From an uncultured Clostridium sp. (GTDB lineage Bacteria > Bacillota_I > Bacilli_A > RF39 > UBA660): a stretch of 47,565 nucleotides of DNA. The stretch is from contig CANEGO010000010.1 of NCBI GenBank assembly GCA_947427095.1, positions 1-47,565 of the forward strand, written 5' to 3'. The notes below the pieces were generated by a model. The model did not search any database, was not told the origin of the DNA, and worked only from the letters and a program-made list of their open reading frames with translations. The position numbers were made by a program, and so were the translations under genes. Below are positions 42,535 to 47,565 of the stretch, piece by piece; position 1 is the first letter of the stretch; every line of letters begins with the position of its first letter.

Positions 42535-42778
42535 TATTATTACCCAAAGTTATTTTATTTACCTTACCAGAAATAACTATCATTTCTTTAAACATCGTTT
42601 CAATAACCATGTTTTTCCCTTCTATTTTGTACTTTTTGTCATCCTTTGAAACTATTATAGTATCACTAGAAAAGTGTTCGATTTTATCATGATAATATAC
42701 TTTTACCTTGCCACCGGTAAATTTTATCTCAAAGTTGTTACATTCAACATAATCATTAATAATTTTTCTAATGTTCAC
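42527..42778 (-). CDS. yqfC: YabP/YqfC-family protein
   Basis: A protein of about 83 residues of the YabP/YqfC family: NFEIKFTGGKVKVYYHDKI, then a strand set ending IETMFKEMIVISGKVNKITL. In spore formers, YqfC pairs with YqfD. The start is GTG at 42778, with GGTGA 5 nt upstream; the GTG at 42787 overlaps that site. It overlaps yqfD by 8 bp. Upstream is the rpsU terminator, so this gene begins its own transcription unit. Confidence 0.85.
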   Translation of the reverse strand: MNIRKIINDYVECNNFEIKFTGGKVKVYYHDKIEHFSSDTIIVSKDDKKYKIEGKNMVIETMFKEMIVISGKVNKITLGNNNE

Positions 42779-42802
42779 ATGTATCACCAGTTAATTTTAT
42801 GC

Positions 42803-42834
42803 AAAAAAAAAGTTACTATGTAAAATAGCAACTT
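42803..42834 (-). terminator. rpsU terminator
   Basis: A nine-bp stem with one G-U pair (arms 42810-42818 and 42826-42834), followed by about nine T on the minus strand. Confidence 0.8.
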
Positions 42835-42855
42835 ATAAATATGAGCAAAGAAAAA

Positions 42856-43056
42856 CTACGCAGCATTTCTTTCACGTCTTGCAGCCTTACGACTGTTTTT
42901 TATTGCTTCTTTTTTAGCGTTTCTTCTTTCAACTCCAGGTTTATCAAAAGCTTGTTTCTTTTTAACTTCTGAAGGGAGACCACTTTTTGCAACTTTTTGC
43001 TTAAACCTCTTTAACGCTGCATCAACGTTTCCGTTCTTTACTGGTACGGTTATCAT
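42856..43056 (-). CDS. rpsU: 30S ribosomal protein S21
   Basis: A 66-residue S21, which helps mRNA start selection on the 30S. It has the MITVPVKNGNVDAALKRFKQ start and the Arg-rich end SRKAARRERNAA. A GGGGGGAAAG purine tract precedes the ATG. Its own promoter and terminator make it a single-gene unit, standing at the head of the yqfC-era neighbourhood as in Bacillus. Confidence 0.96.
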   Translation of the reverse strand: MITVPVKNGNVDAALKRFKQKVAKSGLPSEVKKKQAFDKPGVERRNAKKEAIKNSRKAARRERNAA

Positions 43057-43090
43057 TTTTCTTTCCCCCCTCTCTTTTTTTCTACTAGTA

Positions 43091-43119
43091 ATTATAACAC
43101 CCGTTTTAAATTATGACAA
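43091..43119 (-). promoter_or_regulatory. rpsU promoter
   Basis: Minus strand: -35 TTGTCA (43114-43119), 17-bp spacer, -10 TATAAT (43091-43096). Confidence 0.75.
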
Positions 43120-43141
43120 TATATTTTTGTTTATTTATAAC

Positions 43142-43180
43142 AAAAAATGACAGTTTTTTACCAAAAGCTGCCATTTTTTT
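43142..43180 (-). terminator. Terminator of the bacteriocin-like locus
   Basis: A 12-bp stem with one G-U pair (arms 43142-43153 and 43168-43179) directly after the last small ORF of the locus. The T-rich 3' arm completes the signal. Confidence 0.6.
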
Positions 43181-43330
43181 CTAAAAACTCATAATTATTC
43201 TAATTATGGTTCCAAAAATTCTACCTATTTGCATTAAGAATTCACCAAGAAAACAAAGCAGTTCCATAACAAGTGGAAAAACAATTATTAGTGAAACTAT
43301 CTTGATTCCATTTTTTATCTTATAGGACAA
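43181..43330 (-). CDS. Small hydrophobic protein, possible immunity or accessory peptide
   Basis: A 49-codon reading frame from TTG at 43330 that overlaps the second peptide gene by 16 bases. The product is one hydrophobic segment (VSLIIVFPLVMELLCFLGEF) followed by an amphipathic Ile/Arg tail (QIGRIFGTIIRIIM). GGAG stands 4 nt before the TTG, which is weak. Size and place fit a bacteriocin immunity or membrane accessory protein, but no family is recognised, so the coding status is uncertain. Confidence 0.4.
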   Translation of the reverse strand: MSYKIKNGIKIVSLIIVFPLVMELLCFLGEFLMQIGRIFGTIIRIIMSF

Positions 43331-43482
43331 GATGCTCCGCCAAATAACCTTCTTAAACTACTTCCAAAATATCTTCCAATATCCATAAAGGTATTAAAGC
43401 CTTTAATTAAAGAGTTTATTAAAGTTCCAGTTACTCCTGCTCCACCAATAATATTTTGTGATTCTTCTTTAGTTAGTTTCAT
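43315..43482 (-). CDS. Double-glycine leader peptide B (bacteriocin-like)
   Basis: A 55-residue precursor. The leader MKLTKEESQNIIGG ends in the GG cleavage site of C39 exporters. The 41-residue core starts AGVTG, is amphipathic with helix-like RYFGSSLRRLFGG, and ends in ASCPIR with one Cys. GGAG lies 6 nt before the ATG at 43482; an upstream in-frame start at 43506 would spoil the leader. It follows peptide A by 14 bp and the C39 transporter, so this is probably a two-component secreted peptide. Confidence 0.75.
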   Translation of the reverse strand: MKLTKEESQNIIGGAGVTGTLINSLIKGFNTFMDIGRYFGSSLRRLFGGASCPIR

Positions 43483-43496
43483 AAAATTCTCCTTTC

Positions 43497-43637
43497 TTAA
43501 CGGCATTTAAATGGTCTTGTAAAACCATCGAAAACACCTACTAAAAATGTTATACCTGCTACTATACCAGCAGCTATCCAACCTCCTGATACACCACCTT
43601 TAATTTTTTTAGCCTCACTACAAGTTAACCTTTTCAT
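43497..43637 (-). CDS. Double-glycine leader peptide A (bacteriocin-like)
   Basis: A 46-residue precursor. The leader MKRLTCSEAKKIKGG is followed by a 31-residue core that is glycine-rich and hydrophobic (GGWIAAGIVAGITFLVGVF) and ends in RPFKCR. GxxxG-like spacing (GIVAG) is typical of class IIb peptides, which pair in membranes. GGGGG lies 5 nt before the ATG. It lies 14 bp after the exporter gene. Confidence 0.75.
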   Translation of the reverse strand: MKRLTCSEAKKIKGGVSGGWIAAGIVAGITFLVGVFDGFTRPFKCR

Positions 43638-43651
43638 TTTTACCCCCTATA

Positions 43652-45646
43652 TTAATTTTTTATTTTACCATCTTTGAGCGTTATTATTTTGTTAAAAAAT
43701 TTAACGTTTGATTTTCTGTGCGTAATTAAAATTAATGTTTTATCTTTATAATTTTTTTTGATGTTATTTAGTATTTTTTCTTCCGTTAAAACATCCATAC
43801 TGCTAGTTGTTTCGTCAAAAATTATAATGTTACGCTTTGTGTTTAATGCTTGTGCAACAGCTATTTTACTGGCCTGCCCAGCTGATATATTAGAATTAGT
43901 ATTATCTATTACATAATCATAACTAATGTTATTTTCTTTTAGAAATCCATTAATTTCTGATGTTTTCACAATCTTATTGTCAAAGTGATCTCCTAAAAAA
44001 ATATTATCTTTAATACTTTCATTAATAAGTCTTATTTTTTGATCAACATAGACGATAGAATTTCTAATGACTGAAAAATCCAAATCACCTATTTTCTTTT
44101 CATTTATAAAAATAGAATCCCCATAATATTCTATTTGCTTAGTAAGTAATTTAAATAAAGTGGATTTCCCACTACCTGAAGGGCCAGTTACCATTACCCA
44201 ATCTCCTTTTTTTATTTCTAAAGAAACGTTATTTAAAACAGGACTATTATTATAATTATACTTCAAATTTTTAATTGTAATTTTACTTATGTTTATTTTT
44301 TCCTTATTATCTAAAGCGGCATTTTTTTCAAAAATATTATTCAACCTTATATATACACTTTTAAAGTCCGCGTAAAGTGGAAGTAATCTATTAACTTCTA
44401 AAACTGAGTTAATCATCATGGATTCTAATGAAAATAACAATAAAATTTCTGATAAAGAATTACTTTTAAGTACTAATAAGATAAGTACCAGGATAGTGAA
44501 AAAAGTAATAATAAGATTCATTAATAATTCTTTTCTTTGGTAAGATTTAGTAACTTCCTTATGCTTTTGCAAAACGTTATTATAAGAAGTGTTTATTTTA
44601 TTTTTTATAAAATTTTCTTTACCAAGGTTTTTAATAGTTAAAATAAAGTTAAATGAACCCGTAAGTTTGTTAGTAAACTTTTCGTTTAAATACTGAAGAT
44701 CATAAACTTTTCCCAGATTCTTAGAAACATAAAAACGATTAACTAAATACGTTACCAAAATAAATATCAAAGTTAAAATTCCAATAAAAAAATTAATGCA
44801 AAAGACAATTACAATCGTAAAAATTATTAATAGTACGTTTAAAATAACGACCTCTACAAAACTAAATATCGCCTCTTTTAAATAGGATAAATCATTAATT
44901 TTTGCAATTAACTCTCCAGGGCCGTTTTCATGGTAAAATAAGTGAGGAAGATCGATAATCTTATTTATGGTTGGGATTGTAATAAATTTATCGATAAACA
45001 ATTGAAATTTAAGCGATAACGAAGATTTCACGTAGTTTAAGAAATCTTTTAAAATACCAATAAATAGGAAAATAAAGATAAACGAAATAATAAAATAACT
45101 ACTTTTTCCATCACTTATTAAGTTTATAACAAAAGGAAGCAAAAAAGAAAATAATACACTAAATAAAGATAGTATTATGGAAAGAAAAATAGTTTTAAAT
45201 ATTATTTTTTTATTCTTTATAATTGGTTTGATAAAGCTTTCTTTCCTATCAAAAGCAATTATTACTCCCGTATATTTTTTTAAAAAACTCGTCTTATCAA
45301 CATACATTATTCTTCTTGATGGATCAGCTATTAAAACTCTATTCTTTAAAACTTTAATTAATACGACAAAATGTTGCCTATCATTATCAATTACGTGAGC
45401 TATACATAAAGGTTTAATGTTTTCTAATAATACGTTTTTATAACCGATTGCATGAATACCCTTTTTACTGGAAATTTTAACAAGATCATACACACTTACC
45501 ATTTTATCTTTAACTAAAAACTCCTCTTTTAAGTCTTTCAAATCTACCTTAAGCCCATAACTTTTAAAAATCATAGACAAACACGCCAAACCGCAATCAT
45601 TATACGATGTTTGATTTACAAAACAATTTTCTTTTATTTTTATCAT
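43652..45646 (-). CDS. Peptidase-containing ABC exporter (C39 bacteriocin transporter)
   Basis: A 664-residue PCAT. The N-terminal C39 protease has Cys18 in NDCGLACLSM with Gln12 upstream and the His/Asp pair in RQHFVVLIKV...LIADPS. Six membrane segments (about residues 150-430) follow. The ATPase has Walker A GPSGSGKSTLF, Q-loop YVDQKIRL, signature SAGQASKIAVAQAL and Walker B IIIFDETTSSMD. It cleaves double-Gly leaders and exports the cores; two such peptides lie directly downstream. GAGGAG stands immediately before the ATG (short spacing), so initiation may be weak. Confidence 0.93.
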   Translation of the reverse strand: MIKIKENCFVNQTSYNDCGLACLSMIFKSYGLKVDLKDLKEEFLVKDKMVSVYDLVKISSKKGIHAIGYKNVLLENIKPLCIAHVIDNDRQHFVVLIKVLKNRVLIADPSRRIMYVDKTSFLKKYTGVIIAFDRKESFIKPIIKNKKIIFKTIFLSIILSLFSVLFSFLLPFVINLISDGKSSYFIISFIFIFLFIGILKDFLNYVKSSLSLKFQLFIDKFITIPTINKIIDLPHLFYHENGPGELIAKINDLSYLKEAIFSFVEVVILNVLLIIFTIVIVFCINFFIGILTLIFILVTYLVNRFYVSKNLGKVYDLQYLNEKFTNKLTGSFNFILTIKNLGKENFIKNKINTSYNNVLQKHKEVTKSYQRKELLMNLIITFFTILVLILLVLKSNSLSEILLLFSLESMMINSVLEVNRLLPLYADFKSVYIRLNNIFEKNAALDNKEKINISKITIKNLKYNYNNSPVLNNVSLEIKKGDWVMVTGPSGSGKSTLFKLLTKQIEYYGDSIFINEKKIGDLDFSVIRNSIVYVDQKIRLINESIKDNIFLGDHFDNKIVKTSEINGFLKENNISYDYVIDNTNSNISAGQASKIAVAQALNTKRNIIIFDETTSSMDVLTEEKILNNIKKNYKDKTLILITHRKSNVKFFNKIITLKDGKIKN

Positions 45647-45754
45647 CTCCTCAGTTATATTGTTATACGCATATTTTAAAAACCCTCGAAATAAAATAAA
45701 AATTTTTATTTTTTTTGAAAAAATGTTAATATATTAATTAGTAAAGGAGAAACT

Positions 45755-46693
45755 ATGTCAAAAAAAGAACTTAAAAACTGTGCAATTATATATAATCCTG
45801 TATCAACAGGTTTTAAAGAAGATAGCTTAAATAAAATAGCTATAACCGCAAGAGAATACGGACTTAATCCATTATTTGCAAAAAGTATGTACCAAGGAAA
45901 CATAATAGATTTAGTTAAAGATTATAACCATAAAGATACTTTAATAATTACTCTAGGTGGTGATGGTACGGTCAAAGAAGCATATACCGGGTTACATCAA
46001 GTAAAACAAAAAGGTATATATGCACACGTTCCAACAGGTACCACCAATGACATGGCCAAAAACTATGATGTAAAAGAAAATGAACCCGATAAGATAATAA
46101 AAGATATTTTAAATGGTGAAGTGACAATGTTTGATACGTACAGTATTAATGGGCAAATAGCAGCCTACACATCTGTTTTTGGTCACTTAGCACACGTTCC
46201 GTTCATAACTGATCCTAAACTAAAAAAGAGATTTGGGTATGTAGGGTATCTTATTTGTGCTGGAAAAGAAATAATCAAAAAACCTATAAAATATGATATT
46301 AGTTACGAAACTAAAGATCTTTACGGAAGAGATGAGTTTATATTAGGTGCCGTATCAAATACAAAAGGTTTCGCAGGTATAAATCTTTATGATGAAGCAA
46401 GATTAGACGATGGTAAAATAGAGCTCTTACTTTTAAAAAACATAAACGCTAAAATGATTGCATCAATCGTAAATGATTTTTTACATAACAAGATCAACCT
46501 TAGAAATTATAAAGAACATATAATACTTTCTCAATCAGATGAAATAAGACTTACCTTTAACAATAAATTTCCTAAGTATCCTGTTGATGTTGATGGCGAA
46601 GACTCTAATATAATTCCAAATTACATTGATAGAGATTTAGTGTTTAAAGTAGAAAATCCTATTAGAATAATGAAAAGGAAAAAAGGCTTATAA
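45755..46693 (+). CDS. DagK/YegS-family lipid kinase
   Basis: A 312-residue diacylglycerol-kinase-like protein (LCB5/YegS fold): CAIIYNPVSTG at the start, the catalytic GGDGTVKEA, PTGTTNDMAKNY, then FGHLAHVPFITDP, and the C-terminal KFPKYPVDVDGED. It phosphorylates a lipid such as diacylglycerol to recycle it to phosphatidate. AAGGAG precedes the ATG. It is divergent from the C39 transporter and is one of two plus-strand genes. Confidence 0.92.
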   Translation: MSKKELKNCAIIYNPVSTGFKEDSLNKIAITAREYGLNPLFAKSMYQGNIIDLVKDYNHKDTLIITLGGDGTVKEAYTGLHQVKQKGIYAHVPTGTTNDMAKNYDVKENEPDKIIKDILNGEVTMFDTYSINGQIAAYTSVFGHLAHVPFITDPKLKKRFGYVGYLICAGKEIIKKPIKYDISYETKDLYGRDEFILGAVSNTKGFAGINLYDEARLDDGKIELLLLKNINAKMIASIVNDFLHNKINLRNYKEHIILSQSDEIRLTFNNKFPKYPVDVDGEDSNIIPNYIDRDLVFKVENPIRIMKRKKGL

Positions 46694-46708
46694 ATAAAGC
46701 CTTTTTTC
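46681..46708 (+). terminator. Terminator of the lipid kinase gene
   Basis: Arms AAAGGCTT (46682-46689) and AAGCCTTT (46697-46704), then TTT. The stop codon lies in the loop. Confidence 0.75.
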
Positions 46709-46768
46709 TATTACATATTCATAATATCATAATACCGCAAATTTAATAAAAAACTATTACTAACCCTT

Positions 46769-47479
46769 CTAATTAGCTCTTACCTGTTCATAATTAAACT
46801 CTAAAGACCAATTAAGAGTTAGAGGATCACCAGGAATTGTAGAAGTGGAAGCCCAATTATAATGGATAAAATAATATACTTCCTCTCCAGGATCTAACAC
46901 CGCTTTTAACATGTAAGTAGTATAGTTTTGTTCTTCAAACCATCTATCACCAGTAGTTATATCCGACGTGTAATCATCGTCCTCATAATAACCAGAGTCT
47001 GTTCCAAGTTCGGCAAACATAAAATTACCCCTTGGATTATTTTCATCTTGACGAACTATGTATATATCATTTCCGTAACTTTCTCCTTCCCCTAAGGAGC
47101 TATCTAATATCGGAACGTTTCTCGTTTTATCAACGATAGAACTTAATTTAGCAGGTATTGTTCCAGTATTTTTTATTTTTATAGCAAAATTATAAAATGA
47201 TCCTGGCATTCCTAATTCTACGCTAGTTGTTACCACGTTACCAGAAACACTAATTGAGGGATTATTAACAATACCACTAGATACAGCATTACGGTTTAAA
47301 AAACCGTAATCTTTTACCCACGATTCATTAAGATCAACTACAGAGGTTGTAAGTTGAAACTCCCCCTTAGCAGTTGCGGTACCATTAATAGTTATCGTAT
47401 CTGAAAAGATTGCATATCCTACCATCATAGTTACTACAAGGGCTAGCACTCCTATTATTATTCCTTTTTGCTTATTCAT
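46769..47479 (-). CDS. Secreted or surface protein with SipW/TasA-like N-terminus
   Basis: A 236-residue protein with an N-terminal membrane segment (GIIIGVLALVVTMMVGYAIF, residues 5-24) followed by SDTITINGTATAKG, the 'signal-plus-ING.a.a.G.f' start typical of CalY/TasA-like surface proteins of Firmicutes. The rest is acidic and beta-rich (MPGSFYNFAIKIKNTGTIPAK in type), lacking Cys. GGAG precedes the ATG. Its promoter holds a G10 tract between -35 and -10, suggesting on/off or graded expression. The specific family is uncertain. Confidence 0.7.
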   Translation of the reverse strand: MNKQKGIIIGVLALVVTMMVGYAIFSDTITINGTATAKGEFQLTTSVVDLNESWVKDYGFLNRNAVSSGIVNNPSISVSGNVVTTSVELGMPGSFYNFAIKIKNTGTIPAKLSSIVDKTRNVPILDSSLGEGESYGNDIYIVRQDENNPRGNFMFAELGTDSGYYEDDDYTSDITTGDRWFEEQNYTTYMLKAVLDPGEEVYYFIHYNWASTSTIPGDPLTLNWSLEFNYEQVRAN

Positions 47480-47517
47480 ACCTTTACTCCTTTACTACTT
47501 TTTATTATTACCTGTTC

Positions 47518-47545
47518 ATAATAACATATACCCCCCCCCCGTCAA
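47518..47545 (-). promoter_or_regulatory. Promoter with a G10 tract in the spacer
   Basis: Minus strand: -35 TTGACG (47540-47545), -10 TATTAT (47518-47523), spacer 16 bp of which nine are the G run (47531-47539; ten G in all). Slippage would change the spacer around the optimal 17. Confidence 0.65.
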
Positions 47546-47565
47546 GATTTTAAAATAACTGTGTA

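Overview
The window is strongly AT-rich and carries the housekeeping gene order of a low-GC Firmicute in the Bacilli / Erysipelotrichia / RF39-like part of the tree. It has PolC, RbgA, EzrA, a T-box leader, a single-chain (alpha2) glycyl-tRNA synthetase, DgkA-type undecaprenol kinases, rpsU and the sporulation-associated YqfC/YqfD pair. TGA is used as a stop (for example at the end of rimM) and Trp is TGG, so the standard bacterial code applies. I cannot name the species.

Layout. 1-3784: start of an ArsR regulator with its operator, a patatin / pentapeptide / HD / unknown operon, tRNA-Arg(CCU) and a second HD protein. 3924-8071: topA, rnhB, an unknown gene and rbgA, the usual Bacilli neighbourhood. 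8058-13980: an accessory region inserted at the 5' end of rbgA. 14058-19888: a CmpB-like membrane protein, lepB, rplS with its leader, an unknown gene, a long trmD, rimM, a TrmH-type methylase and a YgjP-like metallopeptidase. 19996-31590: two unknown genes behind a strong promoter, polC, a degenerate polysaccharide-deacetylase-like protein, a WG-repeat protein, a membrane-anchored protein and ezrA. 31780-37245: a SAM-methyltransferase-like gene, rpsD (plus strand, structured leader), a TPR/membrane protein, and glyQS with an unknown gene behind a reduced T-box. 37229-43119: recO, yqzL, era, DUF523, two dgkA genes, ybeY, a VanZ-like gene, yqfD, yqfC and rpsU. 43181-45646: a small bacteriocin-like locus (two double-glycine peptides, a hydrophobic mini-protein and a C39 peptidase ABC exporter). 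45755-47565: a DagK-like lipid kinase and a surface protein whose promoter contains a G10 tract.

The most unusual structure lies at 8030-13626. The first 12-14 codons of rbgA occur four times: once in the intact gene (start 8071) and as three orphan stubs (starts 10181, 12063, 13626). Every stub breaks directly after the same Trp codon, and two continue with the same 13 bases. Between the stubs are three modules of 1.6-2.1 kb. Each holds a RhuM- or BRO-type antirepressor-like gene, sometimes a small DUF6870-like gene, then one enzyme-like cargo gene (CYTH, uracil-DNA-glycosylase-like or GNAT) lying against a new rbgA start. This looks like serial, same-orientation insertion of small integrase-less elements into codon 14 of rbgA, each restoring the gene with its own 5' cap. 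The oldest module is decaying: its BRO gene is frameshifted and its DUF6870-like gene has a stop.

Other points of interest are the probable phase-variable promoter at the right edge, the unannotated double-glycine peptides, the reduced T-box controlling an unknown gene together with glyQS, TrmD with a 170-residue extra domain, tandem DgkA genes, and a Shine-Dalgarno-masking hairpin at the start of the 19996-22052 operon.
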